A stretch of DNA of 37,642 nucleotides, taken from positions 1 to 37,642 of the forward strand of contig NZ_JHXK01000040.1 in the NCBI RefSeq assembly GCF_000621745.1, given 5' to 3'. Shown here in pieces: positions 1 through 6,987 of the stretch (positions are counted from its first letter, which is position 1; the number at the start of each line of letters is the position of its first letter). This DNA is from Clostridium beijerinckii HUN142. Lineage in GTDB: Bacteria > Bacillota > Clostridia > Clostridiales > Clostridiaceae. The notes under the pieces are model-generated. The model was not told where the DNA came from. It made no database searches and saw nothing but the letters and a program-made list of their open reading frames with translations. The position numbers and the translations under genes are program-made.

Positions 1-84
1 ATTAAATTGAAGTTTGATGATGGAACTTTTAGGAGTTTTTCTTTGAAGATTTTGGTTGACAATAATTTAATTTCGAAATGTTAA
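1..84 (+). CDS. 3' end of an unknown gene
   Basis: Frame 1 is open from the first base and stops with TAA at 82-84, giving a 27-residue C-terminal tail that contains LKFDDGTFRSFSLKILVD and ends ISKC. The start lies outside the window. The composition is protein-like, but I do not recognise the family. The frame does not join in phase to the last bases of the window, so I see no sign that the two window ends belong to one gene. Confidence 0.35.
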   Translation: MKLKFDDGTFRSFSLKILVDNNLISKC

Positions 85-160
85 ATTAAAAAGATTTGAG
101 TAAGTGAAAGTATGTTCGTTCCATACCCGTAAATAGTTAATTTTTGATATAGAGGATGGA

Positions 161-1135
161 ATGATTGGCATGGCAAAATTACGATTAAAAACACTAAAAA
201 TTAACAATAATTCAAGTAAAACTATAGGGGAGTGTTATAGTGAATACATGGACTATTGTAAGTCTATAGGGCTTAGACAGGCGACTTTAGTTAGTAAACA
301 AAGATTTTATACTTATGAATTATTAAAACATGTATCAGCAGATGATGAGATTGGTATTATTACTCAAAAAAAGATACAGGGATGGATTAATTCTATGATT
401 GATTATGGGTATAAGGGAAATACCTATCAAACTTTTGTAATTAAATTAAAGGCGTTTCTAACATATTGCTTTACAAGAGAATATTTAAACGAATATGAAA
501 TTAAGATTCCAAATGTTGTTTTAGAGAAAAAAGAAATCTACACAGAAGATGAACTTAAAAAACTTTTAAAAAAGCCAGATTTAGATACCTGTCTTGTAGG
601 AGATTATCGTTCATTTGCAACAGTATCATTTTTAGTAGGGGCAGGATGTAGAAGTACAACCTTATTAAATGTAAGGGTAAAAGATATTGATTTTAAAAAA
701 GAAATGATATTATTCGCCCACATGAAAACAAAAAGACAGGTTAATGTACCATTATCAAAGTCATTGAAATTAATACTAAAAGATTATATCGAGACAATGA
801 ATTTAAAAAATGAGGATATATTGTTTCCTAAGCTAGATGGAACTAAAATGAGTTATGATACATTACACGAAAACTTAGTAAACTATTTTAAGCACTGTAA
901 AGTGAAAATGCGAGGAGTAAATACGTTCAGGAATACATTTGCAACTATGTTCGTCAGAAATGGCGGAGATATCTACAGATTAAAATTATTATTAGGCCAT
1001 AGTAATATCAAAACCACCGAAAGGTATGTAAATTTGTTACCGATTGATTTTAAAGATGATTTATTACAATATAATCCATTAGATATACTAAATAAAAAGA
1101 AAAATGGAACTAGTAAAATGAAAATTAAGAAATAA
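161..1135 (+). CDS. Tyrosine recombinase / phage-type integrase
   Basis: This is a 324-residue site-specific recombinase that probably integrates, excises or resolves the element. The N-terminal part (about 20-120) looks like a SAM-like core-binding domain. The C-terminal part (about 130-295) is the catalytic domain: Arg164 in GCRSTT, Lys near 189-191 in the beta-hairpin, Arg257 in NTFRNTFAT, His280 in LLGHSNIKTTERY and the nucleophile Tyr289. The usual HxxR histidine is Asn254, a substitution seen in some active members. GAGG lies just upstream of the ATG at 161; an in-frame ATG at 170 is a possible alternative start. It is monocistronic, with the retron-like locus following in the same direction. 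The family is clear, but the att site it acts on is not. Confidence 0.88.
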   Translation: MIGMAKLRLKTLKINNNSSKTIGECYSEYMDYCKSIGLRQATLVSKQRFYTYELLKHVSADDEIGIITQKKIQGWINSMIDYGYKGNTYQTFVIKLKAFLTYCFTREYLNEYEIKIPNVVLEKKEIYTEDELKKLLKKPDLDTCLVGDYRSFATVSFLVGAGCRSTTLLNVRVKDIDFKKEMILFAHMKTKRQVNVPLSKSLKLILKDYIETMNLKNEDILFPKLDGTKMSYDTLHENLVNYFKHCKVKMRGVNTFRNTFATMFVRNGGDIYRLKLLLGHSNIKTTERYVNLLPIDFKDDLLQYNPLDILNKKKNGTSKMKIKK

Positions 1136-1229
1136 GATAACTTAATATATTATAAAAAGAATATATAAATTTTATGAATTTTTTATATATGTATTATAAA
1201 ATAAATATTGCTAATAGCGAATAAAAATA

Positions 1230-1258
1230 TTGAATATAACAATAAGAAATGTTATAAT
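1230..1258 (+). promoter_or_regulatory. Promoter of the retron-like locus
   Basis: TTGAAT at 1230-1235 and TATAAT at 1253-1258 are separated by exactly 17 bases. Transcription would start near 1265, about 300 bases ahead of the first coding region, so a long leader or separate RNA is made first. Confidence 0.6.
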
Positions 1259-1264
1259 TATTAT

Positions 1265-1560
1265 GTTAATTAAATAAGGGTCGTATAAACCACCAAGGAA
1301 TCCTATAAGTATAATTTTATACTTGGAAAGCTAAAAAATGTTAGTTTTGAATTATGTTTCACCGGGCACACATGTACCAATACTATTATTAGTTATATAA
1401 TATTTGTTATAAAAGATTTGTAAGTTAATATATAATATAAGGTGGACAGGACAAGGTAAATAGACTAAGATTACGTATAGCAAAATATGTACCCACTACT
1501 TCCTCAAAGGTGGCATCCATTAGATATCTGTTTTTAGATAAATTTAGGGATGAGAAGGAG
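1265..1560 (+). ncRNA. Candidate structured RNA (possible retron msr-msd)
   Basis: This stretch has no credible reading frame and lies between a good promoter and the first gene of a retron-like locus. Visible hairpins are AAGTATA/TATACTT (1307-1324), CTAA/TTAG (1331-1344), and TATCT/AGATA around 1525-1545. GGTGG at about 1509 can pair with CCACC near 1291, which would close the whole region. Retrons carry their template RNA next to the reverse transcriptase gene, so this is the best place for it. I could not define convincing a1/a2 repeats or the priming G by eye. It could instead be a regulatory leader. Confidence 0.45.
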
Positions 1561-1568
1561 GTACAGAA

Positions 1569-1763
1569 ATGAATAATAGTAATTCATTTTTGCAAAGATT
1601 AACCTTATTTTGCTCAAATGAACTAAAAAAAGAAGAAATTAAAAAGTCTATAAAACATAGAATTGCTATTATACTAGGCAAAATTTTCTGGATTATTATT
1701 GACAAATTTTTGGGTAGTATTATTACAAAAATAGTTGAAAAAATAATTAAATTCTTTTTATAG
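1569..1763 (+). CDS. Small hydrophobic/amphipathic peptide
   Basis: The peptide has 64 residues and a very strong ribosome binding site (GGAGG, 9 bases before ATG 1569). The N-terminal half is mixed and charged (about 1-30). The C-terminal half (about 31-64) is a run of Ile, Phe, Trp and Leu with regularly spaced Lys and Asp, ending KFFL, which suggests a membrane-inserting amphipathic helix. It has no recognised domain. It is the first gene after the candidate RNA and precedes an XRE regulator and a reverse transcriptase. By position it could be the toxic effector of a retron-like system, but that is inference. The opposite-strand frame here is a shadow. Confidence 0.6.
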   Translation: MNNSNSFLQRLTLFCSNELKKEEIKKSIKHRIAIILGKIFWIIIDKFLGSIITKIVEKIIKFFL

Positions 1764-1840
1764 TTCATTTAACGATTCTTAGTCTTTTTGTAAAAATTAA
1801 TCAATACTATTATGTGAATTTTATGAGGTGAAAGATATAG

Positions 1841-2131
1841 ATGATTAATGAATCTTTAAGATTATTAAGAGTCTTTCATGATTTAAAGGCTATTGATTTG
1901 GCTAAGAAACTTTCTATATCACAAAGTTACTTATCAGAAATTGAAAATGGGAAAAAAAAGCCTTCGCTGGAATTAATAGAAAAGTATAGTGTAGTATTTA
2001 AAATAAAACCATCTACAATTTTATTTTTTTCAGAAGAAATTGAACAAGATAGCTTAAAAGGAAATATGAAAGAATTAATGATTAAGTTTATGAAAGTTAT
2101 AGAAAAATTTGGTGGGTTAGAAGATGAATAA
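1841..2131 (+). CDS. XRE-family HTH regulator (retron-associated)
   Basis: This 96-residue protein carries a complete XRE/Cro helix-turn-helix at about residues 6-60 (LAKKLSISQSYLSEIENGKK, then PSLELIEKYSVVF). The remaining ~35 residues are a short helical tail. GAGGTG precedes the start. The gene overlaps the reverse transcriptase start by 8 bases, so the two are translationally coupled. Retrons with a small HTH protein beside the reverse transcriptase are known (from memory, type VI in the Mestre scheme). It may repress the locus or control the neighbouring peptide. Confidence 0.85.
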   Translation: MINESLRLLRVFHDLKAIDLAKKLSISQSYLSEIENGKKKPSLELIEKYSVVFKIKPSTILFFSEEIEQDSLKGNMKELMIKFMKVIEKFGGLEDE

Positions 2132-3053
2132 TGAAATAAATCAATATAAGCTTGAAGATAGCTTATTATATAGATTACGAAATAGAGGTAAATTGGCAGA
2201 AATGTTTAATTTACCTCATAATTATTTTAGGACTCAATATAAATTGGATATAGAATATAAAAGCAAACATATTAAGACAGGAAGAAATAAAAAAGATAGA
2301 TTAGTAGAAAATCCTAATGAAAAATTGAAGAACATCCAAAGGAAAATTCTTAAATATTTATCAAGAATTCAAACTCCAGATTGGATTATATCAGGAAAGA
2401 AAGGAAAATCGTATATAGATAATAGCAAATTTCATAAAGATAATAGCTATGTAATAACCTCGGACATAATGAATTTCTATCCAAGTTGCAAAAGAGATTA
2501 TGTATACAGAATGTTTAGATATACATTTAGAATGTCATCTGATTTAGCAACTATTTTAACCACTTTAGTAACTTATAATGGTGGAATTCCTACAGGAGCC
2601 CCAACGAGTCAAATGATTGCATATTGGGCATATAGAGATACATTTGTACGAATAAATGAAATAGCACTTGAATATAACACAAAATTTTCATTATATGTAG
2701 ATGATATGGCGTTTTCAAGTAAAAGCACCATATCTAAACGTATGATTTTAGAAATAAAAAAAGAGCTACAGAAATGTGATTTGAATTTAAAGGATAATAA
2801 AACTAGAAAATATGGTAGTAAAGATTATAAATTAATAACAGGAGTTGTGTATGATAAAAATGGAGTATTAAAAATACCAAATAGATTAAGGAAAGATATA
2901 ATCGATGGATATAATGAAATTAAAAAAAAGAAAGATAATTGTAATGAAACTGATAAAAAGTCATTATTGGGTAAAATATATAGTGCAAGACAGATAGAAC
3001 CAGATGCATTTTCACAATTATTACAAAATGTTAAAAAAATTGAGTGTAAATAG
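2124..3053 (+). CDS. Retron-type reverse transcriptase
   Basis: The protein has 309 residues, a usual length for a bare retron reverse transcriptase without a fused effector. Motifs in order: ITSDIMNFYP (catalytic Asp114), GIPTGAPTS (154-162), YVDDMAFSS (catalytic Asp pair, 193-194), KDNKTRKYG, and LITGVVYDKNG (238 onward), which corresponds to the retron VTG region. YVDD replaces the more usual YADD. The enzyme would copy part of an adjacent RNA into branched single-stranded DNA. The start overlaps the XRE gene. No maturase, endonuclease or Abi-like domain is present, arguing against a group II intron. Confidence 0.85.
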   Translation: MNNEINQYKLEDSLLYRLRNRGKLAEMFNLPHNYFRTQYKLDIEYKSKHIKTGRNKKDRLVENPNEKLKNIQRKILKYLSRIQTPDWIISGKKGKSYIDNSKFHKDNSYVITSDIMNFYPSCKRDYVYRMFRYTFRMSSDLATILTTLVTYNGGIPTGAPTSQMIAYWAYRDTFVRINEIALEYNTKFSLYVDDMAFSSKSTISKRMILEIKKELQKCDLNLKDNKTRKYGSKDYKLITGVVYDKNGVLKIPNRLRKDIIDGYNEIKKKKDNCNETDKKSLLGKIYSARQIEPDAFSQLLQNVKKIECK

Positions 3054-3079
3054 AAGATTACTATTAAATTAAGAACAAC

Positions 3080-3154
3080 TTAAGCAGTTTATAGTATAAA
3101 ATAATAAAAAGGATAACTTGTTTAGGCGAACAAGTTATCCTGAATACTGCTTAA
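3080..3154 (-). terminator. Nested inverted repeat, terminator for the leftward nuclease gene
   Basis: A perfect 12-bp stem, GGATAACTTGTT (3111-3122) with AACAAGTTATCC (3129-3140), has a 6-base loop. It is enclosed by a second perfect 9-bp repeat, TTAAGCAGT (3080-3088) with ACTGCTTAA (3146-3154). Read leftward, the inner stem is followed by a T-rich run, as expected for rho-independent termination of the gene at 3240-4676. It may also separate the retron locus from its convergent neighbour. Confidence 0.7.
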
Positions 3155-3239
3155 TAAACTTAATATAAACATTTTATAAAATCAAATAGAATCAGTTATT
3201 AAAGGCTAGGGAGCGATAAGAACTTCTTAGTCTTATTTT

Positions 3240-4676
3240 TTAAAATAATATTTTTTGATAAGGATGTTTAGTCATTAGTAAATCATTTGACTTTTTGGCT
3301 ATATTTTTTAATGTTTTCTTGTCAAAATAATTATATATTGTACCAACTGTTAATCCTGTAAAGGATGAAATTTGTTCAGTAGTAAATCCTTTAGTTAACA
3401 TTAGAGATATTACTGATTTTTGAATTGTACTTATGTTTAATTGTTTCTTTCTTTCTGGAGATATATCATTAATATTATTAAATGAATCATTAATAATGCT
3501 CATAATTGTAGTAGAAGACATTTTGTTACATTTTTTACCATAGAAGGTATAAAATAAATACTTAAAATTTTTAGTTAATTCTTTTGTATTTTTAAAATTA
3601 ATATATTCATTATAATCGTTTATTAGTGAGTTCGGTAATTTAAATTCATAGCTATTTATTTTTAAATATAGTTCATCATCATCTTTCCTAAAATCATCTA
3701 TTTTTAAATTTTGAATGGATTCTATACTAGGGCAAATAAAAAGATATAATTTAAATAATAATTTATTTCTAGAATAACTAGACTTATTTTGAGAATAATA
3801 ATTTAAGAGAGAATTTGCTTCAGCTAATGTTAATGGTGATATTTCTTTTGAATCTTTATTGCAATATTTAGTGATTATTTCAGATAGAAAGTTTTCAGAA
3901 TTAAAATTATTAAAGTGTTTAGTTTGGAGTTTACCACAATCTTCTAAATACTTTAATGTAGAAGAAATATAGCTACATTTATTAATTAAAGTTGATTTGG
4001 CATATTGTTTTTTGGAAACCATATCATGAAAGTAGCCTAATAGTCTAGTTGGATTTAATAAAGATTCATCGCAAATTCTCTCATTATTATCAAGATAATC
4101 AAAGAAATTAAAATTGGCACTTTGATATTGTTTAAAAGATATATCGTTTGAAAGACTTCGATTATTTATAGTGTATTCTTTAAAATATGCAAAATATCTA
4201 CTTGATTTCTTTTGAAAAATTCGACTATATGAAAAATATTTAAGATTCTGATCATTTTGTTCTTTAGAATATTTAAAACCAGGCTTATATATTAATAAGT
4301 ATTCTAAAACAACTCTGTATTCAGCGTCTACATCAAGTGATTTGTTTAAAAGATAATAGTGGTTACCATTTGTGATTATTCCCCATTCGGTGTTATGGGC
4401 ATCCATATAGCTACATACTTGAGCGAAATCTTTATTTGTTATTTTATGATCTCTTCTTTTGGTTTCTACATATAATCGATTATTATTTGGAAGTATTAAA
4501 CTAATATCTGTACGCCCTAATAAAGTTGATTCTTCACAATTAAACCATTCTTTCTTGTAACCTAACAAATGTAGCAAATCCTTAACAACCAACATTTTGA
4601 TGTTTTCTTCACTCCCTCTCTTCTCTAATTCATTAAGATAAAAACATTGTAAGTTTTGTAAATCTTCATTCTTCAT
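3240..4676 (-). CDS. HsdR_N-like nuclease joined to a degenerate tyrosine-recombinase-like region
   Basis: This is a 478-residue protein on the reverse strand. Residues about 1-115 resemble the N-terminal nuclease domain of type I restriction subunits: GRTDISL with Asp57, then YVETKR with Glu71-x-Lys73, then WGIITNGNHYYLL. From about 205 to 280 it looks like a SAM-like core-binding domain. From about 285 to 465 it follows the layout of a tyrosine recombinase catalytic domain (LKIDDF, then a stretch ending TTEQISSFTGLTVGTIYNYF), but the catalytic Arg and His positions are not recognisable. AAGGAGG lies 9 bases before the ATG. The domain pairing suggests DNA binding guiding a nuclease, perhaps in defence. 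The C-terminal assignment is inference. Confidence 0.6.
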   Translation of the reverse strand: MKNEDLQNLQCFYLNELEKRGSEENIKMLVVKDLLHLLGYKKEWFNCEESTLLGRTDISLILPNNNRLYVETKRRDHKITNKDFAQVCSYMDAHNTEWGIITNGNHYYLLNKSLDVDAEYRVVLEYLLIYKPGFKYSKEQNDQNLKYFSYSRIFQKKSSRYFAYFKEYTINNRSLSNDISFKQYQSANFNFFDYLDNNERICDESLLNPTRLLGYFHDMVSKKQYAKSTLINKCSYISSTLKYLEDCGKLQTKHFNNFNSENFLSEIITKYCNKDSKEISPLTLAEANSLLNYYSQNKSSYSRNKLLFKLYLFICPSIESIQNLKIDDFRKDDDELYLKINSYEFKLPNSLINDYNEYINFKNTKELTKNFKYLFYTFYGKKCNKMSSTTIMSIINDSFNNINDISPERKKQLNISTIQKSVISLMLTKGFTTEQISSFTGLTVGTIYNYFDKKTLKNIAKKSNDLLMTKHPYQKILF

Positions 4677-4921
4677 TTACTTAAACCTCCTTATTTGTTT
4701 ATCAATAATAGTTTGTATAAAATTTTGATTTTAATTCGTTTATTTTAATGGATGATAAGCAAAATATTTTAATAATAGGGTGATATTATGAATTTGGGGC
4801 AAATCTTAGTCTTATTTTTATAATTAATTACTATTATGAGGAGGATATTACATTAATTTGTAGAAATAAGCTATAACTGGTATAAAAGTGCTGGGGATAG
4901 TTTATTGAGAGGTGAACGAAT

Positions 4922-5329
4922 ATGTATGAAAATTGGGAAAAAGATATTTGTAATATCATAAATAATGTAGGTGTATCAATTAATAATGTAAAATCAAAAA
5001 AAGAAGAAATTAAGAAAAAATTTGAGGAAAATAAGGACAACATTTTATATGAATATACGTTGAAAAACTTATATTTTAATAATGATTATAATGGAGCATA
5101 CAATCAGATTTGTGGAGAAGTAGCCAAAGTAATACTTAATTATTTAGAAGAAGAAAAAGCTATAATGGAATTAATAGCTGAAAATTATATGTATCCAATT
5201 GGAGAAGTTGAGAAAAATTCAATTTACTATAACTTCAGCTATAAAATGCAAGGAGCTGGGTTTTCAACAAGTGGAAGAAGCGGTATAAATATTAAAACAA
5301 TTCCATATAAGTTTTTTAGAAAATTATAA
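4922..5329 (+). CDS. Hypothetical protein
   Basis: The protein has 135 residues and a good ribosome binding site (GAGGTGA, 8 bases before the ATG). The N-terminal third is helical and Lys/Glu-rich, probably a coiled coil. The C-terminal part is mixed, with YNFSYKMQGAGFSTSGRSG, and ends in a basic Phe-rich tail. I do not recognise the family. It is isolated between two convergent or divergent accessory genes and ends before a strong bidirectional terminator. A 22-codon open stretch after the stop (about 5355-5428) has no usual start codon and may be a remnant. Confidence 0.55.
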   Translation: MYENWEKDICNIINNVGVSINNVKSKKEEIKKKFEENKDNILYEYTLKNLYFNNDYNGAYNQICGEVAKVILNYLEEEKAIMELIAENYMYPIGEVEKNSIYYNFSYKMQGAGFSTSGRSGINIKTIPYKFFRKL

Positions 5330-5435
5330 TCTCCCCAAGGTAGATAATAGGAGAAAAAATAATAAGTTTAGATATATTTAAGAAAAATAATGAATTAAAC
5401 CAAAAAATATTAGAAAACATAAAGTAGTTAAAAAT

Positions 5436-5476
5436 AATAAAGGACTACGCCAATAAAGCTAGTAGTCCTTTATTAA
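5436..5476. terminator. Bidirectional terminator between convergent genes
   Basis: TAATAAAGGACTAC (5436-5449) pairs perfectly with GTAGTCCTTTATTA (5463-5476), giving a 14-bp stem with a 13-base loop. A/T-rich tails on both sides allow it to serve the rightward gene ending at 5329 and the leftward gene ending at 5519. Confidence 0.8.
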
Positions 5477-5518
5477 TCCATTTGTTAAGCATAATGTTAT
5501 GTTAGATGTACAAATGGA

Positions 5519-6355
5519 TTAGATTTTTGTAGAGGAAATATCTTTGATGATTTCTTTATCAATATATATACCAATAATTTTATATATTTCTTTATTAATT
5601 TTATATACATTATATGTTCCATCTTTGTGATGATTTATTACATTTGCATTTGATAAAATGTAATCAAATTTATTAAAGAAATCATAAAAACTCTCTTTAA
5701 TATCTGCAACAAATAATTCTTCTGATAGTTTTGTTGCTTCTGTAATTATATCTATCCAAATATCTATGTAATTGTTAATTATAATCTTATCATCTAAATT
5801 CTCTTTTATTAATTCTGGCTCATTATATTTATAAGGTGCTTTTAATAAATCAGTTTTTGTTATATAAAATCTTGGTTCAATATAGAGTTCTTTTAATGAA
5901 TCGTACACTTTCCCTGTATTTGATAATGGTAGTCCAAAATGTTGAGTATAATTTCTAATTATTCGAAGAAATATAAAATCAAAATCTGTAGTTTTTAATC
6001 TTTTTTTGTATTCATTATATTGATTTGAGTTAACACCAAATTCTCTAAATATATATTCTTTTAAATTTTCTAAATACATTCTATTCAACAGAATAAACTT
6101 AAGAATTAAATCAGTACCTTTAATATTTATTTCTTCAACAGTTATGTCTTGTCCATTATTCATATAATTTACTTGGTTTGATAAGAAGTTTTTAAAATCC
6201 AATATGCTATTTTTAGCTATATTTTTTGTTAAAGTTATTTTTTCGAATTCTTTATATTTTTTATAAAACTCTTGAAATTTTAAAAAATCATCTTCAGATA
6301 TTTTTATATAAATAGTTACTCCTGTTACTAAATCAACTTTTCCTATTCCGTACAT
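5519..6355 (-). CDS. Hypothetical protein with HEPN-like RX4H motif
   Basis: The protein has 278 residues. I chose the ATG at 6355 (MYGIGKV) rather than 6364, because AAGGAG overlaps the upstream ATG but sits 9 bases before this one. It appears almost wholly alpha-helical, with a charged N-terminal half. RNYTQH at about residues 134-139 fits the RX4H motif of HEPN-type ribonucleases, with a polar residue after the Arg, in the context FLRIIRNYTQHFGLPLS. HEPN proteins are common as toxins and in defence. The rest gives no family match by eye, so the assignment is tentative. It lies alone between terminators in an accessory region. Confidence 0.5.
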   Translation of the reverse strand: MYGIGKVDLVTGVTIYIKISEDDFLKFQEFYKKYKEFEKITLTKNIAKNSILDFKNFLSNQVNYMNNGQDITVEEINIKGTDLILKFILLNRMYLENLKEYIFREFGVNSNQYNEYKKRLKTTDFDFIFLRIIRNYTQHFGLPLSNTGKVYDSLKELYIEPRFYITKTDLLKAPYKYNEPELIKENLDDKIIINNYIDIWIDIITEATKLSEELFVADIKESFYDFFNKFDYILSNANVINHHKDGTYNVYKINKEIYKIIGIYIDKEIIKDISSTKI

Positions 6356-6658
6356 TATTATCATCTCCTTAAGAAATTATATCATAAAATGTTTAAGTAT
6401 TTTTTTATTGCACAATACTTATTTGTATTAATATTAATTAAAATCATAAGGAATTAATATGACAAATAAACTGCTCGTATTTTTAATACTTCAACCTACC
6501 ACAAAAAAAGTATCATTCTAATACTTTACCAAATCGCTAAAGTATCAAAAGAATAGCATATATTAACTACTATTCTTTTCTATATTTATTACTATAAGTC
6601 TATATTAACTACAAATATATAAGTTAAAAAAGAAGTAGCTATCTGTTAAATTAGGTAA
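6356..6658. other. Intergenic region rich in inverted repeats
   Basis: The roughly 300 bases without a gene contain AAGTATT/AATACTT (6395-6401 with 6414-6420), AAAGTAT/ATACTTT (6506-6512 with 6520-6526) and AAAAGAATAG/CTATTCTTTT (6547-6556 with 6570-6579). The first lies upstream of the leftward gene and could be an operator. The last resembles a terminator. No reading frame is convincing. Confidence 0.5.
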
Positions 6659-6669
6659 CTACTTCTTTT
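6626..6669 (-). terminator. Terminator of the ribbon-helix-helix gene
   Basis: CTACTTCTTTT (6659-6669, containing the stop codon) pairs with AAAAGAAGTAG (6628-6638). Read leftward, the stem is followed by a T run, giving a typical rho-independent terminator overlapping the end of the coding region. Confidence 0.7.
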
Positions 6670-6823
6670 CAACTTCGTATTGTGGTTTTAAATATTTTTC
6701 TATTAATATGGCGATCTCATCACTTGGATATCGTCTATTCTTTTTTGCTTCTTTCTTTAAGATATCAAGCAAATCATCTTCTAAAGAAATATAAATCCTT
6801 TTCTTATTTTCCGATATTGCCAT
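6659..6823 (-). CDS. Ribbon-helix-helix (CopG/Arc-like) regulator
   Basis: I take the start at 6823 (MAISENKK), because AGGAGG at 6835-6840 sits 11 bases upstream of it. A longer frame starting at 6856 would read through the operator. The resulting 54-residue protein has the form of a ribbon-helix-helix dimer: strand KRIYISLED, helix LLDILKKEAKKN, turn, helix SDEIAILIEKYLK. Such proteins repress their own promoter and often control plasmid copy number or toxin-antitoxin pairs. A palindrome overlies its transcription start. It is divergent from the replication operon that begins at 6988, so it may also control that operon. Confidence 0.75.
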   Translation of the reverse strand: MAISENKKRIYISLEDDLLDILKKEAKKNRRYPSDEIAILIEKYLKPQYEVEKK

Positions 6824-6840
6824 GGAATAAAATACCTCCT

Positions 6841-6889
6841 CATTGACTGTTGTCAATGTAATTATAACATGTTAAAAATATTAAAACAA
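6841..6889 (-). promoter_or_regulatory. Promoter with palindromic operator for the RHH gene
   Basis: Read leftward, the -35 TTGTTT (6884-6889) and -10 TATAAT (6861-6866) are 17 bases apart. The palindrome CATTGAC-TGTT-GTCAATG (6841-6858) covers the expected start of transcription and abuts the ribosome binding site, so bound protein would block both initiation and translation. Autoregulation by the RHH protein is the simplest reading. Confidence 0.7.
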
Positions 6890-6906
6890 TAAATTAAAAG
6901 AAAATA

Positions 6907-6960
6907 TTGACATAAGTGTTACACCTATGTATAATAAAGTCATAGTAAAAGTGTAACACT
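6907..6960 (+). promoter_or_regulatory. Consensus promoter with two inverted operators
   Basis: TTGACA (6907-6912) and TATAAT (6930-6935) are separated by 17 bases, both perfect consensus. AGTGTTACAC (6915-6924) lies between them, and its exact inverted copy GTGTAACACT (6951-6960) lies just after the start of transcription. Each copy holds the palindrome GTGTWACAC. The layout is that of a tightly repressed promoter, possibly with looping or cooperative binding. Confidence 0.8.
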
Positions 6961-6987
6961 GGTACAAGAGGAAGGGGGAAGTAAGAA

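Noticed and set aside
1544..1768. 74-codon reverse-strand frame opposite the hydrophobic peptide gene
   Set aside because: It is the mirror of an Ile/Lys-rich gene with a strong ribosome binding site; the reverse frame has no such site.
2124..3053. Group II intron maturase
   Set aside because: No maturase X domain or endonuclease domain, and no domain V-like RNA hairpin nearby.
3080..3154. Retron msr-msd with 9-base a1/a2 repeats
   Set aside because: Only 57 bases lie between the outer repeats, too few for both parts, and the leftward T run fits a terminator.
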